From PHAA01 sp964457945 (GTDB lineage: Bacteria > Bacillota > Syntrophomonadia > Syntrophomonadales > Syntrophomonadaceae): a stretch of DNA of 64,000 nucleotides. The stretch lies in the NCBI GenBank assembly GCA_964457945.1, contig CAYWFX010000003.1, forward strand, positions 167,871 through 231,870. Reading direction: 5' to 3'. Positions 33,029-41,468 of this stretch are shown here, in pieces (positions within the stretch are counted from its first letter, which is position 1; each line of letters begins with the position of its first letter). The notes under the pieces were generated by a model. That model ran no database searches. It saw nothing but the letters and a program-made list of their open reading frames with translations, and had not been told where the DNA came from. A program made the translations under genes and the position numbers.

Positions 33029-34321
33029 TTAACCCTGGGCAGCTTTTGCCAAAGCTTGGTCAAGATCGAATATCAAATCCTCAACATCTTCTATACCAAT
33101 GGAAAGCCTGATCTGATCAGGAGTAACTCCTGCATCCTTCAGCTCTTCTTCGGATAGCTGTGAATGTGTGGTGCTGGCAGGATGAATAACCAAGGACTTA
33201 GCATCGGCTACATTGGCCAGAAGAGAGAATATTTCCAGGCTGTCGATAAACTTTATACCTGCCTCAACTCCACCTTTAATGCCGAAGGTGAATATCGAAC
33301 CCGAACCTTTGGGCAAATATTTTTGAGCCAAGTCAAAGTATTTATCACCTTCGAGACTAGGATAATTAACCCAAGTAACCTGGGGATGCTCTTTTAAATA
33401 CTTGGCAATTACTTTGGTATTGGCAACGTGCCTTTCTACCCTCAACGATAGTGTCTCCAGACCCTGTATGAATAAGAAACTATTAAATGGGCTTAACGCT
33501 GCACCGGTATTCCTGAGCAGGCCTACCCGGGCTTTTAGTACATAGGCCGCCGCTCCCACATCAGCTACATATCTAATTCCATGATAGCTGGAGTCAGGCT
33601 CAGTTAATTCAGGAAATTTTCCGCTGCCAGCCCAGTCAAATTTTCCGGAATCAACGATGATTCCACCTATAGAGGTTCCATGCCCGCCAATAAACTTGGT
33701 GGCGGAATGGACAACAATGTCTGCTCCAAATTCAATCGGCCTGATCAGGTAAGGAGTACCGAAAGTATTATCAACAATAAGTGGGATACCGTTATCATGA
33801 GCAATTTTAGCCACCGCTTCGATATCAATCAGGTTGATGCCCGGATTACCAATGGTTTCGATGTAAAGTGCTTTGGTTTTTTCATTGATGGCCTTTCTAA
33901 AGTTCTCAGGTTCGTCTGGATCAACAAAGTGAACCTTTATTCCGAAATTAGGAAATGTAGCTGAGAATAAATTATATGTTCCGCCATACAAAGTACTGGC
34001 TGAAACGATCTCATCTCCGGTTTTAGCAATATTTAATATAGCATAGGTAATGGCTGCTGAACCCGAAGCCACTGCCAGAGCACCTACCCCGCCTTCCAGA
34101 GCCGCTACCCGCTGTTCAAAAACATCGGTAGTGGGATTCATAATTCGGGTGTAGATATTTCCAGGTTCTTTCAAGGCAAATAAATTAGCGGCATGTTCCG
34201 CATTTTTAAAAACATAAGACGTAGTCTGATAAATAGGAACCGCCCTGGAACCAGTGGTGGGATCTGCTTGTTGACCTGCATGAACCTGTAATGTGTCAAA
34301 TTTTAACTTTCTTTCACTCAT
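33029..34321 (-). CDS. metY: O-acetylhomoserine sulfhydrylase
   Basis: A 430-residue Cys/Met-metabolism PLP enzyme. Its length and insertions (GSGKFPELTEPDSSYHGI) are those of MetY, which makes homocysteine from O-acetylhomoserine and sulfide. The PLP lysine is in VVHSATKFIGGHG; the N-terminus has TLQVHAGQQADPTTGSRAVP. AAAGGAGAGG precedes the ATG. It is followed six bases later by larE. With metA it forms a direct sulfhydrylation route to homocysteine. Confidence 0.95.
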   Translation of the reverse strand: MSERKLKFDTLQVHAGQQADPTTGSRAVPIYQTTSYVFKNAEHAANLFALKEPGNIYTRIMNPTTDVFEQRVAALEGGVGALAVASGSAAITYAILNIAKTGDEIVSASTLYGGTYNLFSATFPNFGIKVHFVDPDEPENFRKAINEKTKALYIETIGNPGINLIDIEAVAKIAHDNGIPLIVDNTFGTPYLIRPIEFGADIVVHSATKFIGGHGTSIGGIIVDSGKFDWAGSGKFPELTEPDSSYHGIRYVADVGAAAYVLKARVGLLRNTGAALSPFNSFLFIQGLETLSLRVERHVANTKVIAKYLKEHPQVTWVNYPSLEGDKYFDLAQKYLPKGSGSIFTFGIKGGVEAGIKFIDSLEIFSLLANVADAKSLVIHPASTTHSQLSEEELKDAGVTPDQIRLSIGIEDVEDLIFDLDQALAKAAQG

Positions 34322-34388
34322 TATAACCTCTCCTTTTGTTTATATTATTATTCCTATTGTTATGGTATGCTTTGATTGTAAAAAATTT

Positions 34389-34835
34389 TTAGATGTAAAA
34401 CATTCGTGATATGCTTCCGTTCATGGTTTTATATCGATCAACTAAATCCTCCAGGGTTATGGAATCAACAATGCTACATATACTAGCATTTATCTTTTCC
34501 CATACATTCTCTGAAAGGCAGTATTCTATCGTACTATTAACTACTTCTTTGTCAGAAGATTCAGCAACTGAAAAAAGCTTTCCTTCCAGTAATCTTAGCA
34601 CAGCACCCACTGTTATTTTGGAAGGGGAATCTGCCAGAGCATACCCTCCTTGAGAACCCTTTATGCTCTTAACCAGGCCACCTTTCCTCAGGGCAGAAAA
34701 AAGTTGTTCCAGGTAGCTTTCTGATATGTTCTGTCTTTCTGCTATGCTATTCAGCGCTACATGTTCATCAACTGAATAAATTGCAAGGTCCACCATGGCC
34801 CTTAAGCCATATCTTCCTCGGGTAGATATCTGCAT
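34389..34835 (-). CDS. Rrf2-family regulator, CymR-like
   Basis: A 148-residue Rrf2 regulator (MQISTRGRYGLRAMVDLA, SESYLEQLFSALRKGGLV). The cluster-binding cysteine triad of IscR is missing; only two scattered cysteines remain. This resembles CymR, the cysteine-metabolism repressor of Firmicutes that partners with CysK. Its position at the head of metY-larE-cysK-metA supports that role. Its own promoter carries an inverted repeat at the expected start site, which suggests autoregulation. Confidence 0.82.
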   Translation of the reverse strand: MQISTRGRYGLRAMVDLAIYSVDEHVALNSIAERQNISESYLEQLFSALRKGGLVKSIKGSQGGYALADSPSKITVGAVLRLLEGKLFSVAESSDKEVVNSTIEYCLSENVWEKINASICSIVDSITLEDLVDRYKTMNGSISRMFYI

Positions 34836-34861
34836 CTATAACACCCCCCCAATGCCAAGTA

Positions 34862-34909
34862 ATCCTATCAGGATAGTACCATATTAATTAATTCAAAACA
34901 TCTTGTCAA
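34862..34909 (-). promoter_or_regulatory. Promoter and candidate operator of the CymR-like gene
   Basis: On the minus strand TTGACA (34904-34909), a 17-base spacer and TAATAT (34881-34886). Just downstream, at the expected start of transcription, lies ATCCTGATAGGAT (34862-34874), with five-base arms around three bases. A repressor bound there would block initiation. Confidence 0.65.
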
Positions 34910-34970
34910 CTACAAAACAGAAAATTATTAATATTATTTAAATTATTTCCCAACAATATTCATTCCATAT

Positions 34971-34999
34971 TGCACAATACCCATCGATTTGATAGAATA
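34971..34999 (+). promoter_or_regulatory. Promoter of the HD-GYP gene
   Basis: TTGCAC (34971-34976), 17-base spacer, TAGAAT (34994-34999), 71 bases ahead of the HD-GYP start codon. This and the divergent promoter of the CymR-like gene share the 234-base gap; no operator is evident on this side. Confidence 0.55.
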
Positions 35000-35069
35000 T
35001 CAGAACGCCTTCCCATTTCTTAAGACAGTTCATTAAATAAACCAGCTAACTAATAGGGAGAGAATAAAA

Positions 35070-36254
35070 ATGAGCACCCAGCTAAGCATTAAGGAACAGA
35101 CACAGGATTCCAATATTTTAAGCATTGGAGATCGGCTGCTTCGTAACCAAGATACGCAAAATGCGGTTAATTCCCTTCTGCGTATCTCCCATGATAATAC
35201 GTCTATGGAAGACGTACTAAGAGATGCTCTCGATCTGGTCGTCTCCATACCTTGGCTTTCACTACAGGCCAAGGGCGGTATTTTCCTCGTCGAGAGTGAG
35301 CCCAAAATCCTGGTTATGAAAGCACAGAGTGGGCTTGCTTCACCGTTGTTGGAAAAATGCGCACGGGTTCCCTTTGGCAGATGCCTATGTGGGAGAGCAG
35401 CATTGAATCGAGAAATACAATTTGCCAATTGCCTGGATGACCGTCACGAAACTCGTTATGAAGGTATACAGTCTCATGGTCACTATTGTGTACCCGTTCT
35501 ACATGCTAATGAAACTCTGGGAGTTATTAACCTGTATGTAGAAGAAGATCACCAACACAGCCAGCAAGAGGAAGAATTCCTGACTGCAATTGCTGATACC
35601 CTGGCTAGTATCATAGTTCGCAAGCGAGCCGAAGAAGAATTGCGGCAAAGCTTGCAGACTATGCACCTTATTTTTGACGGAACCGTAAGCGCCCTGTCGG
35701 CTGTTTCCGAACAAAGAGATCCTTACACAGCAGGTCACCAGCAACGGGTAGCTCAAATGGCCTGCGCTATTGCTAAGGAGATAGGCCTTCCGGAAGATAA
35801 AGTGGAGGTCATTAGAATTGCTGCCGTTCTTCATGATATTGGCAAAATATCTGTTCCTGCTGAGATCCTGGCCCGACCAGGCAAACTTTCCAATGCCGAA
35901 ATGACCATTATTAAATGCCATTCACAGTCTGGATATGAAATCTTAAAAACCATACCTTTTGGTACACCGGTGGCTGATATTGTTCTACAGCACCACGAAC
36001 GCCTGGATGGCTCCGGCTATCCTTCAGGATTATGTGGCGAAAATATTTTACTGGAAGCTAGGATATTATCGGTAGCCGATGTAGCAGAGGCAATGGTCTC
36101 CCACCGTCCTTACCGTCCCGCTCTGGGGATATATCAAGCCATCGAAGAACTCACCCGTAATAAGGGTATTTATTACGATCCTAACGTAGTAAACGCTTGC
36201 TTGACGATATTAAATGAAAAAATTGTGGCATCCTTGGAGAGCAGTCAATTGTAG
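35070..36254 (+). CDS. GAF and HD-GYP domain protein (probable c-di-GMP phosphodiesterase)
   Basis: A 394-residue cytoplasmic protein. Residues about 45-185 form a GAF sensor domain with a distinctive PFGRCLCGRAAL segment; a short coiled-coil linker follows (RKRAEEELRQSLQTM). Residues about 205-385 form an HD-GYP domain with HQQRVAQMA, the metal-binding HDIGKISVP, HSQSGYEIL and HHERLDGSGYP. The complete HD and GYP motifs suggest it can hydrolyse cyclic di-GMP. The CLCG pair in the GAF domain could bind a metal or respond to redox. No receiver domain is present. GGGAGAG lies just before the ATG. Confidence 0.88.
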   Translation: MSTQLSIKEQTQDSNILSIGDRLLRNQDTQNAVNSLLRISHDNTSMEDVLRDALDLVVSIPWLSLQAKGGIFLVESEPKILVMKAQSGLASPLLEKCARVPFGRCLCGRAALNREIQFANCLDDRHETRYEGIQSHGHYCVPVLHANETLGVINLYVEEDHQHSQQEEEFLTAIADTLASIIVRKRAEEELRQSLQTMHLIFDGTVSALSAVSEQRDPYTAGHQQRVAQMACAIAKEIGLPEDKVEVIRIAAVLHDIGKISVPAEILARPGKLSNAEMTIIKCHSQSGYEILKTIPFGTPVADIVLQHHERLDGSGYPSGLCGENILLEARILSVADVAEAMVSHRPYRPALGIYQAIEELTRNKGIYYDPNVVNACLTILNEKIVASLESSQL

Positions 36255-36282
36255 AATAATAATTCCAATAAGCGAGGTAATT

Positions 36283-37449
36283 ATGATGAAACTAGCGACT
36301 CAACTTGCCCAGGTAGGCTGTAACCGTGATGAAAAAACTGGAGCCATCAGCACCCCTATTTATCAAACCTCAACTTTTCGCCATCCTGGGCTCGGGCAAA
36401 CTACTGGATTTGATTATAGCCGCTCCAGCAATCCTACCCGGCAGGCTTTGGAGGAAAGCATTTGCGCCCTGGAAGGTGGACACCGCGGACTAGCTTTTGC
36501 ATCCGGTATGGCTGCCGTTGCAGCAGTTATGAGCCTATTTAAACCGGGTGATCACCTACTGGTTTCAGATGATACCTACGGTGGTACTTATCGCCTGTTT
36601 ACCACCCTGGGAGTTCAAAATGGTCTAAAATTTTCATTCCTGGATTTTACTCAGTTAGACTCATGGACCAATTACATTACTCCGGCCACTAAAGCCGTTT
36701 TTGTAGAAACCCCTACTAATCCTCTTATGAAGATCATTGATCTAAAATCTCTAATTGAGCAGGCCCATCAATATGGACTTTTAGTGATTGTTGATAATAC
36801 TTTTTTCACTCCCTATCTACAGCAACCAATAGAATTGGGCGCCGACCTGGTGCTACACAGCGCTACCAAATATATCGGTGGACATAATGATGTTGTAGCT
36901 GGTTTATTAGTTAGTGCAAGGGAGGAACTGAGTGAGCAGCTGGCCTTCATTCAGAATGCTGTTGGGGCAATTCCCGGTCCTCAAGATTGCTGGCTACTTT
37001 TGCGAGGCCTAAAAACATTGGCCGTTCGCTTGGAATGGTCACAGCGGTCAGCACTTCGTCTGGCAAAATTTCTAGAGCAGCATCAGTCAGTTACAAAAGT
37101 TAATTATCCCGGCTTGCCCCATCATCCCGGCCATGATCTCTGTCAGAAACAGGCCCGAGGGTTCGGAGCGATGCTTTCTTTCGAAGTAGAATCCAAAGAA
37201 ATTGTGGCGAGTGTTCTGGAAAGAGTAAAACTTATCTCTTTTGCTGAAAGCTTAGGAGGTGTTGAGTCTCTAATTACTTACCCGGAAACCCAGACCCATG
37301 AAGCCATTCCTTTAAAAATAAGACGTCAACTGGGAATCAGTGAGTGTCTCCTAAGATTATCCGTGGGATTGGAAGACCCAGAAGATTTGGAAGCTGATTT
37401 AAACCAGGCTTTGGGTGATAAAAATGAGAAGGAGGGAAATCATGGGTAA
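36283..37449 (+). CDS. Cystathionine gamma-synthase/lyase family PLP enzyme
   Basis: A 388-residue enzyme of the Cys/Met-metabolism PLP family. It shows TQLAQVGCNRDEKTGAISTP, YSRSSNPTRQALE, the PLP lysine in LHSATKYIGGHND and C-terminal LRLSVGLEDPEDLEADL. It could be cystathionine gamma-synthase, gamma-lyase or a methionine lyase relative; the sequence alone does not settle this. ATG 36283 follows GAGG; ATG 36286 is equally possible. It overlaps the next, paralogous gene by eight bases. Confidence 0.88.
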   Translation: MMKLATQLAQVGCNRDEKTGAISTPIYQTSTFRHPGLGQTTGFDYSRSSNPTRQALEESICALEGGHRGLAFASGMAAVAAVMSLFKPGDHLLVSDDTYGGTYRLFTTLGVQNGLKFSFLDFTQLDSWTNYITPATKAVFVETPTNPLMKIIDLKSLIEQAHQYGLLVIVDNTFFTPYLQQPIELGADLVLHSATKYIGGHNDVVAGLLVSAREELSEQLAFIQNAVGAIPGPQDCWLLLRGLKTLAVRLEWSQRSALRLAKFLEQHQSVTKVNYPGLPHHPGHDLCQKQARGFGAMLSFEVESKEIVASVLERVKLISFAESLGGVESLITYPETQTHEAIPLKIRRQLGISECLLRLSVGLEDPEDLEADLNQALGDKNEKEGNHG

Positions 37450-38584
37450 AGGAACTCAACTTATCCATGCCGGCAGTGTTATTGATCAGACTACCGGCGC
37501 GGTTAGTACCCCCATTTATCAAAGCGTAATATTTGCCCAAAAGGATGTTGATACCCCCGGCAAATGGGAATATACCCGCTCAGGCAACCCCACCCGGGCA
37601 GCATTGGAAGAGACTATTGCTGAATTAGAGGGGGGAAAACACGGATTCGCCTTTGCATCAGGGATGGCAGCTATTTCTGCTGCATTTTTGCTGTTTTCGG
37701 CTGGTGATCACATACTGGTCTCCCGGGATGTTTACGGCGGCACCTTTCGCCTGGCTAACCGGCTGCTTCCACGTTTCGGATTCGACATCGACTTTGTAGA
37801 TACCACTGACTTGAATCAAATAAAAGGTGCAATCAGGCCAGAAACACGGGCTATTTTTTTAGAGACACCTTCTAATCCGCTGATAAAGATAACTGATTTC
37901 CGTTCCATCGCAGCGTTGGCTAAGGAACATGGCATCATCACCATGACCGACAATACCTTTATGACCCCCTATCTCCAGCGCCCCCTGGACTTAGGAATTG
38001 ACATCGTGATTCACAGTGCCACCAAATACCTGGGAGGCCACAGTGATTGCCTGGCCGGTCTGGTGGTGACGGATGACCGGGAATTAGGGCAGGAAATCGC
38101 TTTTTTACAAAATGGTCTCGGTGCTGTTTTAGCCCCCCATGAGTGCTGGTTAATCTTGCGCGGAATAAAAACTCTTAAGGTTCGGCTGGAACAACAGCAA
38201 AAAACCGCTGGTCTACTGGCAGAATGGCTCCTAACTCGACCAGAGATCACCGAGGTATATTATCCAGGTTTGCCCGGACACCCCGGAAGATATCTACATT
38301 TCTCCCAGGCAGAAGGAGCCGGAGCTATGTTGTCTTTCCGTTTACAAGATGATGAAAAGGCCCGCCAGTTTACCAACCACTTGCGGCTACCGGTGATCGG
38401 TTCCAGCCTGGGAGCGGTGGAAAGCATTGTCTCGATCCCGGCCATCATGTCGCATGCTTCCCTTACTGAAGAGATGCGCCAGGAGTTGAATCTGAACCGA
38501 AGCCTGGTGCGCCTCTCGGTGGGGCTGGAGGATTTTGAGGATTTGCAGAAGGATATCATCCAGGCATTAGAAGGTCAAGGATAA
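37442..38584 (+). CDS. Cystathionine beta-lyase family PLP enzyme
   Basis: A 380-residue paralogue of the preceding protein. It shows TQLIHAGSVIDQTTGAVSTP, YTRSGNPTRAALEE, the PLP lysine in IHSATKYLGGHSD and SLGAVESIVSIPA near the C-terminus. A pair of such genes in tandem commonly encodes cystathionine gamma-synthase and beta-lyase, giving transsulfuration beside the direct route encoded by metY. ATG 37442 has AAGGAGG upstream. An inverted repeat that reaches the convergent gene's stop codon lies downstream. Confidence 0.87.
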   Translation: MGKGTQLIHAGSVIDQTTGAVSTPIYQSVIFAQKDVDTPGKWEYTRSGNPTRAALEETIAELEGGKHGFAFASGMAAISAAFLLFSAGDHILVSRDVYGGTFRLANRLLPRFGFDIDFVDTTDLNQIKGAIRPETRAIFLETPSNPLIKITDFRSIAALAKEHGIITMTDNTFMTPYLQRPLDLGIDIVIHSATKYLGGHSDCLAGLVVTDDRELGQEIAFLQNGLGAVLAPHECWLILRGIKTLKVRLEQQQKTAGLLAEWLLTRPEITEVYYPGLPGHPGRYLHFSQAEGAGAMLSFRLQDDEKARQFTNHLRLPVIGSSLGAVESIVSIPAIMSHASLTEEMRQELNLNRSLVRLSVGLEDFEDLQKDIIQALEGQG

Positions 38585-38613
38585 TCTTATAACTCATTTT
38601 TTTGCATATGAAC

Positions 38614-38719
38614 AAAGGCGGTTTAGCAGACTTAGATATTTAGGCGTAAAACATCTATACAATAAGCCAGTACAAAATAAAGAGCATCGTCACATCTAAG
38701 TCTGATATATAGCCGCCTT
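38614..38719. terminator. Large inverted repeat between convergent genes
   Basis: AAAGGCGG (38614-38621) pairs with CCGCCTT (38713-38719), and CAGACTTAGAT (38627-38637) with ATCTAAGTCTG (38694-38704). The loop is about 56 bases. It ends at the stop codon of the convergent flavoprotein gene and may act as a bidirectional terminator or be a mobile remnant. Confidence 0.65.
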
Positions 38720-39293
38720 ATTCTGCAATCTTTTTTAGCAGCCAGGCCATATTCTCCCCCAGCACCTGCATGGTCTGCATACCTTCCATATCAGCCTCAA
38801 CTTCGCCCTTTTCCCTACCAATACCCAGATTCCAGTAAATAGACCCGGGTACGATCATTTGACTAATTAAGAACAGGTGATTGATCGAATCAAGGGTATG
38901 AATGGCTCCCGCCCTTCGCACGGCAGACACAGCCGCCCCTACCTTACGTTTCAATAAATCGCCGTTGGCCCTTGATACATAACCAGCCCGATCAATAAAG
39001 GCTTTCATTTCCGCGGTCAAATCGGCAAAATAGGTAGGTGATCCCAGTATAATCCCATCGGCTTCTAAAATCTTTTCATAACACTTATTAAATGAATCAT
39101 TATTAACTGAGCAACGTTTATCTTGGTTCTCCCGACACTTTGAGCAGGCTGTACATCCCCTGATCTTCTTGCCTGCCAGTTGAATTAATTCTGTCTCGAT
39201 GCCTTCCTTTTCAAGTTCTGCAAAAACTCGTCGAATGAGAATAGCCGTATTCCCATCCTTCCTTGCGCTGCCATTAATCCCTACCACTTTCAT
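38718..39293 (-). CDS. NADPH-dependent FMN reductase-fold iron-sulfur flavoprotein
   Basis: A 191-residue flavodoxin-like protein. It has the FMN-binding start VVGINGSARKDGNTA and the second flavin loop SPTYFADLTAEMKAF. The cysteine cluster GCTACSKCRENQDKRC is typical of iron-sulfur flavoproteins (Isf) of anaerobes, where four closely spaced cysteines bind a [4Fe-4S] cluster. It probably accepts electrons from ferredoxin and passes them to oxygen species, quinones or metals. It lies 89 bases downstream of a CoaC-like flavoprotein. Confidence 0.85.
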   Translation of the reverse strand: MKVVGINGSARKDGNTAILIRRVFAELEKEGIETELIQLAGKKIRGCTACSKCRENQDKRCSVNNDSFNKCYEKILEADGIILGSPTYFADLTAEMKAFIDRAGYVSRANGDLLKRKVGAAVSAVRRAGAIHTLDSINHLFLISQMIVPGSIYWNLGIGREKGEVEADMEGMQTMQVLGENMAWLLKKIAE

Positions 39294-39343
39294 TTAATAA
39301 TCCCCTCCCTATCAGTCCAGTTTGCTTCTCTCATAGAATTCGC

Positions 39344-39366
39344 AGCTATATAACCAGTATATAGCT
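39344..39366. promoter_or_regulatory. Short hairpin between two flavoprotein genes
   Basis: AGCTATATA, loop ACCAG, TATATAGCT: a perfect nine-base stem in the 89-base gap. It is AT-rich and lacks a T-run on the minus strand; an operator or a weak attenuator are both possible. Confidence 0.45.
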
Positions 39367-39382
39367 AATTCCCCCCTCCTAG

Positions 39383-39931
39383 TTAGTCCTTTTTATTCGC
39401 CAAAAGCTTAATTATATCTTGGTGTATATCTGCAACATCAGGCATCCTATCTTTACCTATGGCATCTACAGTCAGAAGTCCACTGTCAGGTTCCATAACA
39501 TGAAACCCATAGTCCAGCAAGGTTTTAATATTTTTTTGCACTATAGGGTTTTTTAACATATTGGTATTCATTGATGGCACTAGCAGGACAGGAGCTGTAT
39601 TGGCTACAATCAAGGTAGATAAAAAATCATCAGCTAATCCCATAGCCATTTTGGCAATAAAATTTGCAGTTGCAGGAGCAATTACGAGCAAATCAATTTG
39701 TTCAGCGATACTCAAATGCTGAACCTTGTACTCCCGGGGTTTAGCCCACAGGTCAGTAACCACTTCCCTGCCGGTAAGAGTTCTGAAAGTTAAGGGAGTG
39801 ATAAATTGGCACGCTTCCTCGGTCATTATGACCACGACATCCAGATCATCTTTTTTAAGTTTACTGACCAAGCCGGCTGTTTTATAGGCAGCAATCCCCC
39901 CGGTAATACCGATCCCAACAGTCTTAGCCAT
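39383..39931 (-). CDS. CoaC/Dfp-type flavoprotein lacking the CoaB domain
   Basis: A 182-residue HFCD-fold flavoprotein similar to the decarboxylase half of CoaBC. It shows GITGGIAAYK, the His-containing VQHLSIAEQIDLLVIAPATA, NFIAKMAMGLADDFLS and PSMNTNML. The CoaB synthetase half is absent. The conserved LACG..GxGRM substrate loop with its catalytic Cys reads SGLLTVDAIGKDRM here, so the Cys is missing. It is probably not the coenzyme A enzyme but a related decarboxylase such as those acting on peptidyl cysteine or other carboxylates. The substrate is unknown. Confidence 0.75.
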   Translation of the reverse strand: MAKTVGIGITGGIAAYKTAGLVSKLKKDDLDVVVIMTEEACQFITPLTFRTLTGREVVTDLWAKPREYKVQHLSIAEQIDLLVIAPATANFIAKMAMGLADDFLSTLIVANTAPVLLVPSMNTNMLKNPIVQKNIKTLLDYGFHVMEPDSGLLTVDAIGKDRMPDVADIHQDIIKLLANKKD

Positions 39932-40157
39932 GTAGTGAGCCTCCTTAATATAATATCCCTACCCGGCATTTATTGGCATCTAGAATCAAACCCAATAAAC
40001 TCTGTTTAATAGCCGCTGAACATACTATCACTATTATAATATCTTTTTCTTGCCTTCGTTCATAATCAATTTGCCTATTTACTGTGTAGTTTCTAATATC
40101 ACAAAATATCTAATCCAAATGATACCCTACCAATCCCATGTATTTTGTATAAATGTA
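39932..40157. other. Intergenic, divergent region without a recognised gene
   Basis: This stretch is AT-rich and separates the CoaC-like gene from the DUF2325 gene. I see no open frame with a ribosome binding site and no strong repeat. The promoter of the rightward gene begins at 40158. Confidence 0.5.
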
Positions 40158-40186
40158 TTGACAGGTGGAGCCTCTGGAATTAAAAT
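40158..40186 (+). promoter_or_regulatory. Sigma-A promoter of the DUF2325 gene
   Basis: TTGACA (40158-40163), a 17-base spacer and TAAAAT (40181-40186): a perfect -35 and a five-of-six -10. The start codon is 69 bases further on. Confidence 0.75.
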
Positions 40187-40254
40187 ATATTTATTCCCTA
40201 GTATTTCAATCTACATAATAGGTTATTAACGATTAGGTTAGAAAGGTGATTATT

Positions 40255-40515
40255 ATGGCTATCCTTATTGTCGGTGCTGATCGGCTGGGAAATATACCTG
40301 AAAAACTATATAGCGAAGGCGTTCAAGAGATTATTCACTGGAGTGGCCGCAAGAAGTCATACCAGACAAAATCAATTCCTAAAAATGTTGATACCATAAT
40401 TCTATTTTGTGATTTCTTGAATCATCGTTTGATGTATAACATCAAGCGTCAGGCTAAAGCAGTTCGTATCCCCATAATATTCAGCAAACGCAGTACAACC
40501 TATCACTCCAGTTGA
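40255..40515 (+). CDS. DUF2325 family protein
   Basis: An 86-residue protein with the DUF2325 pattern: ILIVGADRLGNIPEKL near the start, then EIIHWSGRKKS, IILFCDFLNHRLMYNIK and a terminal IPIIFSKRS. The fold is Rossmann-like. Family members are common in Firmicutes and have no firm role; some sit beside metal or redox genes. ATG 40255 is eight bases after AAAGG. It is probably co-transcribed with the downstream hydrolase. Confidence 0.85.
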   Translation: MAILIVGADRLGNIPEKLYSEGVQEIIHWSGRKKSYQTKSIPKNVDTIILFCDFLNHRLMYNIKRQAKAVRIPIIFSKRSTTYHSS

Positions 40516-40553
40516 TGGTATCCAAAATTTCGACTTGTCAGGAGGAATGATTT

Positions 40554-41393
40554 TTGCATTTAAATGAAGGTACTTTTACAGGTACCAGAGATATAGAACT
40601 TTATTACCAATCGTGGCACCCTGCCAGCCCTTCTCAAGCTATAGTGATCGGCATACACGGACACGGTGATCACAGTGGCGGGCTTCGCAACATCATTAAG
40701 CATCTTGTTTCTTCAGGATATGCCTGGTATGGCTTCGACCTAAGGGGACATGGCCGCTCCCCCGGAATTCGAGGCCATATAGAGCACTGGTCTGACTTTC
40801 GGGGTGACCTCCAAGCCTTCGTTAGTTGGGTCAAACACATTGAGGGTGAAAAACCAGTATTTTTACTCGGACACAGCCTGGGCGGTTTGATTAGTATTGA
40901 ATATGCACTGAGAAACCCAGAGGGTCTCAGCGGAATCATCTCCATCAGTCCAGCACTCGGTTACTCAAGGCTATCTCCATTTAAATCAATACTATTTCGC
41001 GCGCTTTCTTACTTAAAATTAAACCTGACTCTTAAGTCTCAGCCCGACTACGCCAAACTGACTCGCGATACAGAGGTCGTGGAAATTCTAGCTGCTGACC
41101 CGTTACGCCATGAACAAATGACCCTAAAGTTATGGCGAGAATTTCTTAACGCTCGAAACTGGGTGAGGGCACATGCCACTGATCTGCGACTACCATTACT
41201 GATGCTATACGGGTTGGGTGATACAATCACCCCGGCCTCAGCCAATCGCCAATTCTTTAATTCTTTAGTATTTAAGGAGAAGGAGCAACACGAGTATGAG
41301 CAAACCCTGCACCGCCCCTTCGACGATGTCAATAGAGCCGAGGTCCTCGCACATTTAACAGCCTGGCTTGATCGGTACAACAATATCACTTAG
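40554..41393 (+). CDS. Alpha/beta hydrolase, monoacylglycerol lipase/lysophospholipase type
   Basis: A 279-residue serine hydrolase of the Hydrolase_4 family. It shows GIHGHGDHSG (oxyanion region), FDLRGHGRSPG, the nucleophile elbow GHSLGG, the acid in GLGDTITP and the late His in LHRPFDD. The sequence is like bacterial monoacylglycerol lipases, so it probably releases fatty acids from monoacylglycerols or lysophospholipids. TTG start with AGGAGG eight bases upstream. Confidence 0.85.
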   Translation: MHLNEGTFTGTRDIELYYQSWHPASPSQAIVIGIHGHGDHSGGLRNIIKHLVSSGYAWYGFDLRGHGRSPGIRGHIEHWSDFRGDLQAFVSWVKHIEGEKPVFLLGHSLGGLISIEYALRNPEGLSGIISISPALGYSRLSPFKSILFRALSYLKLNLTLKSQPDYAKLTRDTEVVEILAADPLRHEQMTLKLWREFLNARNWVRAHATDLRLPLLMLYGLGDTITPASANRQFFNSLVFKEKEQHEYEQTLHRPFDDVNRAEVLAHLTAWLDRYNNIT

Positions 41394-41468
41394 ATTGACG
41401 AGCAGCATCGTCCCTGAGCCTATTTAGTCGCCCGGATGGGGGCCGCCTAAATTTTATTGGTAATCTTC

